From contig NZ_SMRP01000007.1 in NCBI RefSeq assembly GCF_004353915.1, positions 206,284 through 270,283 on the forward strand: a DNA stretch of 64,000 bases, read 5' to 3'. Shown in pieces: positions 25,896 to 32,873 of this stretch (the stretch's first letter is position 1; each line of letters starts with the position of its first letter). A program made the position numbers and the translations under genes. The notes beneath the pieces were generated by a model. The model saw only the letters and a list, made by a program, of their open reading frames with translations, did not search any database and was not told the DNA's origin. The stretch comes from Paraburkholderia silviterrae (GTDB lineage Bacteria; Pseudomonadota; Gammaproteobacteria; Burkholderiales; Burkholderiaceae).

Positions 25896-26263
25896 TTCTT
25901 GTCGACACATCGATCTGGATTGACCATCTCGCCGCATCGGATCTTGTGTTGGTCAATCTGCTCACTGAGGAGCGTGTGGCAACGCACCCCTATGTGATAG
26001 GAGAGATTTCGCTAGGTAGCCTGCGCGATCGCAGCGTAGTGCTCAGTGCATTACTCGACCTGCCGAGCGTGCCCGTTGCAACGCCGGAGGAGACGTTTTA
26101 TTTGATCGAGCGCGAGCGATTATTCAATCGCGGAATTGGCTACGTCGACACGTCGCTGCTCGCGTCAGCGCGCCTGCTTCCCGGCGTCACAATCTGGACG
26201 CGCGACAAGCGGTTGAAGCAGGTTGCAGATGAACTCGGCCTGAGCGCGGCGCTCGGGCACTAG
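25892..26263 (+). CDS. vapC: VapC-type PIN-domain ribonuclease toxin
   Basis: A 123-residue PIN-domain toxin, an Mg2+-dependent RNase that usually cuts initiator tRNA or rRNA. The first acidic residue is in MILVDTSIWIDHL, the second in the YVIGEISLG region (Glu) and the third in GIGYVDTSLLASARL (Asp). All catalytic acids are present, so it is probably active. It is translationally coupled to vapB. The pair occupies the space between the prp terminator and an NlpD-like gene and is likely an acquired module. Confidence 0.87.
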   Translation: MILVDTSIWIDHLAASDLVLVNLLTEERVATHPYVIGEISLGSLRDRSVVLSALLDLPSVPVATPEETFYLIERERLFNRGIGYVDTSLLASARLLPGVTIWTRDKRLKQVADELGLSAALGH

Positions 26264-26290
26264 AAAAGCACGCTAGAGCATCACACAGCG

Positions 26291-26326
26291 GAAAAAACGC
26301 TGCGCCGGAGAATCCGGGGCAGCGTT
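26291..26326 (-). terminator. Intrinsic terminator of the NlpD-like gene
   Basis: AACGCTGC and GCAGCGTT pair, with inner CCGG/CCGG arms (26296-26326). On the minus strand the stem is followed by a run of T (26297-26292). It lies 50 bases past the stop of the leftward gene. Confidence 0.85.
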
Positions 26327-26375
26327 ATCAATTGCGAGATGCTAGTGCTTTCGTATCGCGTCGAAGCGCCAACGC

Positions 26376-27308
26376 TCAACCCTGCGGCGACGACGGCAAA
26401 TACGGCATCGGATCGACCGGCTTGCCGTCGCGGCGCACCTCGAACAGCACGGCCACGCGGTCGTTGTTCTCGCTGCCCATCTCCGCGATCTGCTGGCCCT
26501 GGTGGACCACGTCGCCCGTCTTCACAAGCAGGCGCCGGTTGTGCGAGTACGCGGTCAGGAAGTCCTTGTTGTGCTGGACGATGATCAGGCTGCCGTACTC
26601 GTTCAGGCCCGTGCCCGCGTACATGACCTTGCCGTCGGCGGCGGCGATCACGGGGTCGCCGGCCTTGCCCGCGATCTCGATGCCGCGCGTCGTGCCCGGC
26701 TCGAACGGCTCCACGACCCGGCCCTGCGCCGGCCAGACCAGCGCCACGCTGCGCGCATGGCGCTTGACCTCGGCCGCGACCTGGCGGCCTTCCGCGGTGT
26801 TCGTTGCGGGACTCGCCGCGGTGCTCGTCGCCGTATCCGCTGAGACATTCGCGCCGCCGGACTGAACAGGCGCGGCGGCTTGCACCGTGATCGTCTGCTT
26901 CGAGACGAGCTTGAGCGACTGGCCGGCCCGCACATGGCTGGTGGGCTTGATGCCGTTCCATGCCGCCAGTTCCTTGACCGAAACCTTGTGGCTCGCCGCA
27001 ATTCCCAACAGCGAATCGCCGCGGCGCACGCGCACCCAGGTGGTTTTCGTGACGACGCGCGTGACCGGTGCGCTGGCCGCCTGTTGCTGGCTCGCCGCAG
27101 CAGCGGTTGCCGTTGCCGATGCGGCGGCACCCGAGGCCGGGCTCACCGCCGCCGACGGGTCGGGCTGCGGCTGCGAAGGCGACGGCTGCTGCTGGCCAAC
27201 GTTTGCGCAAGCGCCCAGCAACGCGGCCAGGCCGAGGCCTGCGAGGCGCTGCCACAAGCGGCGCGTCAACAGGCCGTTGGCGCGCGGACCTGAACGATCC
27301 TCAAACAT
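26376..27308 (-). CDS. NlpD-like lipoprotein with LysM and degenerate M23 (LytM) domain
   Basis: A 310-residue outer membrane lipoprotein. The signal with lipobox LLGAC (Cys near residue 34) is followed by a Ser/Gln/Pro/Ala linker. A LysM peptidoglycan-binding domain spans about 92-136 (VRRGDSLLGIAASHKVSVKE) and a LytM domain about 195-305. The LytM zinc ligands are missing: the usual His is replaced in VEPFEPGTTRG and the HxH motif reads VLFEV. It should therefore activate amidases and not cut peptidoglycan, as NlpD/EnvC do. GGAGA lies 9 nt before the ATG. A three-copy REP-like array starts 18 bases upstream. Confidence 0.85.
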   Translation of the reverse strand: MFEDRSGPRANGLLTRRLWQRLAGLGLAALLGACANVGQQQPSPSQPQPDPSAAVSPASGAAASATATAAAASQQQAASAPVTRVVTKTTWVRVRRGDSLLGIAASHKVSVKELAAWNGIKPTSHVRAGQSLKLVSKQTITVQAAAPVQSGGANVSADTATSTAASPATNTAEGRQVAAEVKRHARSVALVWPAQGRVVEPFEPGTTRGIEIAGKAGDPVIAAADGKVMYAGTGLNEYGSLIIVQHNKDFLTAYSHNRRLLVKTGDVVHQGQQIAEMGSENNDRVAVLFEVRRDGKPVDPMPYLPSSPQG

Positions 27309-27326
27309 GATTGTTAATCTCCTGTC

Positions 27327-27463
27327 GATAGGAGTTAGCGCTTCAGCGCTTACTCCTATCCCATGCTTCGCGGTCGATCGGAGTTGGTGCAGAGCTCTTA
27401 CTCCGATCCCATGCTTCGCGGTCGACCAGAGTTAGCGCTCCAACGCCTACTCCGATCCCATGC
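27327..27463. repeat. REP-like tandem array, three palindromic units
   Basis: Units at 27327-27360, 27376-27408 and 27424-27457 each have the form GAYMGGAGTTRGYGC ... ACTCCKATC with stems up to 16 bp, and each is followed by CCATGC. Repeat spacing is 48-49 bases, with a common CCATGCTTCGCGGTC linker. The single copy at 21193 belongs to the same family. The array lies just upstream of the NlpD-like start, so it would be in or next to that gene's leader. Confidence 0.75.
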
Positions 27464-28231
27464 AAATCCGTCCATCGCAGCAGGACGCCGCACGGGCGGC
27501 GCGGCCAGGTCTGCAGCGTCAAATCGCGCTCCCGCCCCACTCGCCGGCCCAAACACGCGCGTCAGGCCTACTTCCATCTGCATTCAAAATGCACGCTTTG
27601 CCCGACAAAATCGGCCACCGTCGCGCAAAATTCGAGGCGGCAATTCCGCTTCTATCTTGAAAACAGTCTGGCATTGTAAAGCGCATTTCACATATATCAG
27701 GCAGGCAACAACACTCTGATACAAATCTTAAAAAGATGACGCTTCTTCCAGCCTGCGCGGCCTGAAACAGAGCCGAAGCAGCACTGGATCCCACCCTCAT
27801 TTTTTGACATATCGGCGCGCTGAACCAGAACTTAAGTCGCGGCGCCCACTGAAAGCTCTTTGAAATTAATGTAGTATTGCGGCCGTCAAGCGTAAGACCC
27901 GGCCCGTGGGAACCTTGGCGCGCCAATGCAGGTCACTCCTGGGCCGCCGCTATCCTCGCCGCTTTTTACCGGGCTTTTGACGCCACTTGCCGCTCCGGCC
28001 TTGTGCAGGAAGCGGCGCTATCGCGGCCCCGGCGCTTGCGTCACATGGGCTTGAACCGTTGCTGCGCAACGGCTGCCCGAGTGGCAAGCCGAGGCAGTTG
28101 CCGTCGTCGAGCTTTGCGCTCCGGCAACGTGCCGCCGCAGCGACCTTTTTTGCACGCGCCAGTGCGGCCGTGCGCGCCACCCGGCCGTTTCCGGCCCGCT
28201 CGGCGCGCCGCGTCCGGTTGACGCCGGAGCC
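27464..28231. other. 768-base region without a recognisable gene
   Basis: No frame here has a family signature or a convincing ribosome site. The stretch 27590-27880 is clearly more AT-rich than its neighbours, and 27960-28230 returns to high GC. It must hold the promoters of the NlpD-like and OpgC-like genes, but I cannot place them. A small RNA gene is possible and untested. Confidence 0.4.
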
Positions 28232-29332
28232 ATGTCACAGTCATCCAATCGTCTCGTCGAACTCGACTTCTTTCGTGGCCTTGTCCTGCTGATCATCGTC
28301 GTCGACCACATCGGCGGCAGCATCGTTTCGCGCGTCACGTTGCACGCCTATGCGCTGTGCGATGCCGCCGAAGTGTTCGTGTTCCTCGGCGGCTTCGCCA
28401 CGGCCACCGCCTGGGCCGCGCTCTGCGCGCGCCGCACCGAGGCCGCCGCGCGTCAGCGCTTCATCAAGCGTGCGTTCGAGATCTATCGCGCATTCGTGGT
28501 CACCGCGCTGCTCATGCTGCTCGTGACGGCGGTCCTGGTTGCCTGCAACGTCGACGCGCCGAACCTCGCCACCACCGACCTCGACGACCTCACACTCGCC
28601 CCCGCCGCGGCGCTGCGCGACATCGTGCTGCTGCGCCGCCAGCCGTATCTCGCAGGCGTGCTGCCGATGTACGCGTGCTTCGCGCTGGCCGCGCCGCTCG
28701 CCTTGCCGCTCGCGCGCACGCGGCCGTGGCTGCTGGCCGCGATCAGCCTCGCGCTGTGGGGCATCGCCCCGCCCCTCACGCCGTGGCTGCCGCACGTGGC
28801 CGACGTCAACTGGGACTTCAATCCGTTCGCCTGGCAATTGTTGTTCGTGGCCGGCGTGATCGCACAGACGCAGCCGGTATTCCAGCGCGTCACCGCGCAG
28901 CGCAAGCTCGGCACCTTCGTGACGGCGCTCGCGCTCGCCGTAATCGCGGGGGCCGCCATCTACCGCCTGCATCTGGGCAGCACCGCACTCGATGGCGAGT
29001 TCAAGCGCAATCTCGCCTGGTTCCGCGCGATCAACTTCTTCGGCGTGGCCTGGCTCACCGCGCATGTGATCCGGCTCGGCTGGGCGAAGAAGCTCGCCGC
29101 CGCCCTGCCATGGGTGGGGCTCGTGGGCCGCAAGGGGCTGCTCTCGTTCGTGGCCGGCGCGGTCATCTCGCTGACGGTCGACTCGCTGCTCTACTGGTAC
29201 ACCGACGGCTATTTGAACGTGCCGCTCGGCCTCGCCGCCGACGCCTTCGCGCTCACCGCGCTGCTTCTGGTTGCGCGCGCATCCGATCCGCTCAAGCGTC
29301 TGTTGCCATCGCGCGCGAAGGTGTCGGCCTGA
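28232..29332 (+). CDS. OpgC-family membrane protein (acyltransferase-like)
   Basis: A 366-residue inner membrane protein with about 10 hydrophobic segments, of the OpgC C-terminal family. OpgC adds succinyl groups to osmoregulated periplasmic glucans. The opening RLVELDFFRGLVLLIIVVDH resembles acyltransferase-3 proteins, and NWDFNPFAWQLLF is the block shared by OpgC homologues. GGAG is close to the ATG. No glucan synthesis genes are adjacent, and the next gene is a secreted esterase. A role in decorating a periplasmic or surface polysaccharide is inferred from the family. Confidence 0.82.
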   Translation: MSQSSNRLVELDFFRGLVLLIIVVDHIGGSIVSRVTLHAYALCDAAEVFVFLGGFATATAWAALCARRTEAAARQRFIKRAFEIYRAFVVTALLMLLVTAVLVACNVDAPNLATTDLDDLTLAPAAALRDIVLLRRQPYLAGVLPMYACFALAAPLALPLARTRPWLLAAISLALWGIAPPLTPWLPHVADVNWDFNPFAWQLLFVAGVIAQTQPVFQRVTAQRKLGTFVTALALAVIAGAAIYRLHLGSTALDGEFKRNLAWFRAINFFGVAWLTAHVIRLGWAKKLAAALPWVGLVGRKGLLSFVAGAVISLTVDSLLYWYTDGYLNVPLGLAADAFALTALLLVARASDPLKRLLPSRAKVSA

Positions 29333-29675
29333 GCGGATCGGGCCGGCGGCAACGCAAAGGTTCGTCCGCGGCGCAGCCACGCCGGCGCCACGGACGAAAC
29401 CCCGCGGCCCCGGCGCGCGTATTCTTCCGGACTTGTGCCCGCGCCGCTCGCCGTGCTGCTTCCGGCGCGCACGGGCCACTGCTAGCATGATGACCCCGCG
29501 CCGCTGACGCGCCTTACTGACCGGCTCTCCTGCCATGCGCAGACACCCCCGCACCGCGCTGTTCGGCCCGCACTTCGCTTCGCCTCGCGCGGCGCGTGCC
29601 GCGGCTCGTCTCACGGCGATCACGGGCTTCAGCAGCCTCTTTCGGCACAACAGGCGCAACAGGCTCAACAGGCTG
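29333..29675. other. Intergenic region before the esterase
   Basis: 343 bases that are very GC-rich and contain no assignable feature. An in-frame extension of the esterase covers 29535-29675 but lacks a ribosome site and precedes the signal peptide. Three imperfect copies of CAACAGGC lie at about 29646-29673. Confidence 0.35.
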
Positions 29676-30527
29676 ATGAAAATCGGGCGCACCGCGCTGC
29701 TCGCGGCCCTCGCGACATTCACCACGCTCTTCACGTTCGCCGCCCCCGCCGCGGCCAGCACGGTCGCGCTGCACAGCTTCCACGCAACAGCGCTCGGCCG
29801 CGACTGGCCATACGCGGTCTATCTGCCCACTGGCTATCGCAGCGACGCGGCGCGCTATCCGGTGCTCTATCTCCTGCACGGCAACAATGGCGATGCGCTG
29901 GACTGGGTCACGCAAGGCGACCTGCAGAGCACCGTCGATACGCTGATCGCCCGCCGCGAGATTCCCCCGGTCGTGATCGTGATGCCGCAAGGCGGCACCG
30001 CCTGGTACGTCGACCGCAAGGAAAAGATGGAAACGGCCTTCTTCGCCGACCTCATACCGGAGGTCGAATCGCACTTCGCCGTCGAGGACGAGCGCGGCGC
30101 GCGCGCTGTCGGCGGCGTCTCCATGGGCGGATTCGGCGCGCTGCGCTACACGCTGGAGCACCCCGAGATGTTCTGCGGCACCTTCCTGCTCTCGCCGGCA
30201 ATCTACTCGGGCGACCCGCCGCTGGCCTCGTCGGCGCGGCGCGTGGGCGTGTTCGGCGAACACCAGTTCGACCCGCACGTCTGGCGCGCGCTCAACTACC
30301 CGGCGCTGTGGAGCGGCTATTTCGGACGGCCCTGGCGCGTGCCCATCTTCATCGCCTCGGGCGACGACGACCTCGTGATCCAGGCCGAATCGTCGCTGCT
30401 CTATACGCGCCTGCGCGAGGCGGGCAACCCCGCGGCGCTGCGCATCGTCGACGGCGGCCACGTCTGGCCCGTCTGGCGCGAGCTGCTGCCCGCCGCGCTC
30501 AAATACACGCTCGCCTGCGTGCACTAA
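29676..30527 (+). CDS. Secreted esterase D / tributyrin-esterase-like alpha/beta hydrolase
   Basis: A 283-residue exported hydrolase. A signal peptide covers residues 1-27 (MKIGRTALLAALATFTTLFT, then FAAPAAAS). The catalytic Ser is in GGVSMGGFGA (near 150). The Asp is probably in ASGDDDLVI and the His in DGGHVWPVWR. HGNNGD forms the oxyanion loop. The ATG at 29676 is preferred because it puts the signal peptide first; a longer frame starts at 29535. It follows the OpgC-like gene in the same direction, so it might remove acyl groups from the same envelope polymer, which is inference only. Confidence 0.85.
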   Translation: MKIGRTALLAALATFTTLFTFAAPAAASTVALHSFHATALGRDWPYAVYLPTGYRSDAARYPVLYLLHGNNGDALDWVTQGDLQSTVDTLIARREIPPVVIVMPQGGTAWYVDRKEKMETAFFADLIPEVESHFAVEDERGARAVGGVSMGGFGALRYTLEHPEMFCGTFLLSPAIYSGDPPLASSARRVGVFGEHQFDPHVWRALNYPALWSGYFGRPWRVPIFIASGDDDLVIQAESSLLYTRLREAGNPAALRIVDGGHVWPVWRELLPAALKYTLACVH

Positions 30528-30635
30528 GAGCTGCGCAGCGTCCGTGAAAGCCGGGCGCTGCCCATGAAAGCCGCACGACGTCCACGAAGCGCGGCGTCCC
30601 CGCGGACTCAAGCCCGCAGGCCGAAAGCGCCGGCG

Positions 30636-31703
30636 TCACTCCGCCCAGTTCACCCACAGCACCATCAGCACGGTCATGAGCGCCGGGCCGATGAAGATGC
30701 CGATCAGCCCGAAGGTCGCCGCGCCGCCGAGGATGCCGAACAGCACGAGCAGGAAGGGCAGGCGCGTCGAGTTGCCGATCAGCACGGGCCGCACGAAGTG
30801 CTCGGCGACGAACACCACCACGAAGCCGACCACCGCGAGCGCGACGGCCCCGATGACGGAGCCTTGCACGACGAGCCACAGCGCAGCGCCGCAGAACACG
30901 ACGGGCGCGCAGAACGGCAGCATCGCCGCGATGGCGGTGACGGTGCCGAGCAGCGCCGCATGCGGCACGCCGGTGAGCATGTAGCCGATGCCGAGCAGCA
31001 CGCCCTCGCCCAGCCCGACGACCACGAGGCCCGTCACCGTCGCGCGCACCGCGGAGGCCATGCGCTGCAGCAGCTGCGCGCCATCCGCGCCGAACGCGCG
31101 GCGCGCGCCGCGCATCACGGTGCCGGAGAGCCTCGGTCCCGCCTGCAAGATCACGAACAGCGTGACGAGCATGAAGCCGAAGGTCACCGACGCATGCAAG
31201 GCGCGCGCGCCGAAATGCCGCCCGAACGTCACGAGGGCGTCGCTGTGCAGGCCCTTCATGGCGGGCGAGGCCTTGAGCGGCGGCGCGAGATTGGTCTGCC
31301 ACCAGGCGCTCAGCGTGTGGCTGCCCACCGGCAGCTGCGCGACGAAATCGGGCACCGGCACGCCGTTCTCCTGGGCCGAACGCACCCACAGATAGAGCTC
31401 GTGAGCCTCGCCGCCCGCCTGGATCGCGGTGACCGTGATCGGCAGCACGACGAGCAGCGCGATGGCCACCGTGAGCAGCGTGGCGATCCACGTGGTGCGG
31501 CACTTGAACCAGCGGTGGCGCTCGATGGCCTGATAGGCCGGCCACAGGACGATGGCGATCACGCACGCCCACGCCACGGCAGGCAGGAACTCGCGCACGA
31601 CCCACAGCGCGAGCAGAACGAGCGCGGCAAACAGCGCGGCGGAGGCGATGCGCTGGTTTTTTTGCTCGTTTGCGGAGTTGGGAGCAGGCGGGCGATGAAT
31701 CAT
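30636..31703 (-). CDS. AI-2E family transporter
   Basis: A 355-residue inner membrane protein of the AI-2E (TqsA/PerM/YdiK) family with about eight membrane segments. Typical features are the N-terminal pair of helices (ALFAALVLLALWVVREFLPA), a soluble stretch in the middle (about 130-200), and the C-terminal IFIGPALMTVLMVLWVNW. Members export signals or solutes, and some are Na+/H+ antiporters, so the substrate should not be assumed to be autoinducer 2. The ATG at 31703 has GAGG 4 nt upstream. It is convergent with the esterase. Confidence 0.88.
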   Translation of the reverse strand: MIHRPPAPNSANEQKNQRIASAALFAALVLLALWVVREFLPAVAWACVIAIVLWPAYQAIERHRWFKCRTTWIATLLTVAIALLVVLPITVTAIQAGGEAHELYLWVRSAQENGVPVPDFVAQLPVGSHTLSAWWQTNLAPPLKASPAMKGLHSDALVTFGRHFGARALHASVTFGFMLVTLFVILQAGPRLSGTVMRGARRAFGADGAQLLQRMASAVRATVTGLVVVGLGEGVLLGIGYMLTGVPHAALLGTVTAIAAMLPFCAPVVFCGAALWLVVQGSVIGAVALAVVGFVVVFVAEHFVRPVLIGNSTRLPFLLVLFGILGGAATFGLIGIFIGPALMTVLMVLWVNWAE

Positions 31704-32187
31704 GTAACCTCGTGAAAATTCGACAAAACGGCTCGTGCGGCGCAGCAAACCTGGTCCCGCCGCAAGCAGACGCCGGTATCCGGGCCTCCCGGTATCCGAA
31801 CCTCAGGGCATCCGGACGCGAGGCGTGCCGGCATGGCGCAAAGCCAGCCCTGGACGAGTCGCCAGGCCGCCAGCATACGGGCGGCGCACCGAAAACGCGA
31901 ATCTCCAGCCGCCACCTCAGGCCGCTTTCCATCTGATTCGCGCCGACTCGCGGCGTTCCAACCCCACCCCTCCAGGCCGATTTTCGTGTCGCGCTTTGCA
32001 CAACACTGCGTTGCACAAATCCGGCTTGTCGCGCCTTGAGCGCCCGCAAACCCCCATTTCTTCGTTAATCGCACAGTGTCGCAGGGGGATTGTTGTCGTT
32101 TGTGGAATGGTGTTTCAACGGCGACACAATGGCACTTGGCGCCGCACAGGAATACAGTCCGGGCAAACCCCACTTACGGAGCCGACA
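31704..32187. other. Intergenic region, divergent promoters of AI-2E and DUF3331 genes
   Basis: 484 bases with no credible gene. A degenerate repeat of CGGTATCCG/GGCATCCGGA type lies near 31770-31820. Towards the DUF3331 start the DNA is less GC-rich (32060-32140), a plausible promoter zone, but I see no clean -35/-10 pair. Confidence 0.35.
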
Positions 32188-32496
32188 ATGAGAAAGAAAG
32201 CGTGTGTTGCGCTTGACGGAGCCAACGGTGAACGCATCGAAATCCTCGAACAAACGGATTCAGCGCTCGTGATCCGCTGGGTCGAACCCGGCCGCTGCCA
32301 CTACGGCGAACAGCGCTGGCGCCGACGCTCGGCGCATACCTCGGGCACCTGCGCCGTCTCGCGCCGCAAGATCCGCCGCGGCGACGCCGTGTTCAAGCCT
32401 GCCGAACGGCCGGCGCCGCTCAATGCCTCGGTGATGATCGCAGCGGAAGTGTTCGGCGACCTCGTCGCCAACGTGCCGTTCAGCGAAGCGGCCTGA
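32188..32496 (+). CDS. DUF3331 protein
   Basis: A 102-residue cytosolic protein of the DUF3331 family, small proteins almost limited to Burkholderia and relatives. The family core is visible: ALVIRWVEPGRCHYGEQRWR, then SGTCAVSRRKIRRGDAVFKP, then NASVMIAAEVF. The spaced Cys residues (CHYG, GTCAVS) suggest a small zinc- or redox-sensitive fold, but the function is unknown. The ATG has ACGGAG 7 nt upstream. It stands alone; degenerate tandem repeats begin at its stop codon. Confidence 0.82.
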   Translation: MRKKACVALDGANGERIEILEQTDSALVIRWVEPGRCHYGEQRWRRRSAHTSGTCAVSRRKIRRGDAVFKPAERPAPLNASVMIAAEVFGDLVANVPFSEAA

Positions 32497-32570
32497 AGGC
32501 AGCCGTCCCGAAGGAAGCAGTCCCGAGGGAAGCTGGCCTGAAGTCAGCCGACCTGACGGCATGCTGCCCA
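32496..32570. repeat. Degenerate 15-base tandem repeat, five units
   Basis: Units such as AAGGCAGCCGTCCCG, AAGGAAGCAGTCCCG, AGGGAAGCTGGCCTG and AAGTCAGCCGACCTG run end to end from the DUF3331 stop codon. They may have arisen by slippage. Confidence 0.55.
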
Positions 32571-32873
32571 CGTGGCTCAGGCGGCTCGGGCGGCCCACCC
32601 GAAACACCCGCGGTGGATCGCCTCCAGCCCCGCTGCTGAGACCGGCCACGCTGCCAGGACCGGCCACACTGCCGCCCGCACAGCCGGACTGAGTTCCTCC
32701 TCCGCTCGACGCGCTTCTCAGGCGCGCCCGCCGCCGCTGCGGTAAGGTTGCAGAAGATGGCGCCGGCCGCGCACCTCATGCGCGAGCGGCGCTTCGTCCC
32801 GCAACCGCCGCCACGCCCCTCGCACCCGTCATCTTTCGTCTAGCGAGCGCGCGGCGCCCCGAGAGGCCCGGCC
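32571..32873. other. Leader region of nrdJ with an 18-base direct repeat
   Basis: Two consecutive near-identical 18-base units beginning GACCGGCCAC lie at 32640-32675. Nothing else is assignable in this 303-base stretch. A segment near 32636 resembles a B12 box, but I do not accept a riboswitch (see rejected). Confidence 0.35.

Noticed and set aside
27670-27685. Sigma-54-like TGGCATTGTAAAGC in the empty region
   Set aside because: GG and GC are nine bases apart instead of ten, and no gene follows at a suitable distance.
32500-32660. Possible cobalamin riboswitch before the B12-dependent nrdJ (GGGAAGCTGG early, TGAGACCGGCC later)
   Set aside because: Only fragments match; the core CCCCGC element and the pairing order are not convincing, and the early part is explained by a 15-base tandem repeat. 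A covariance model search would decide.
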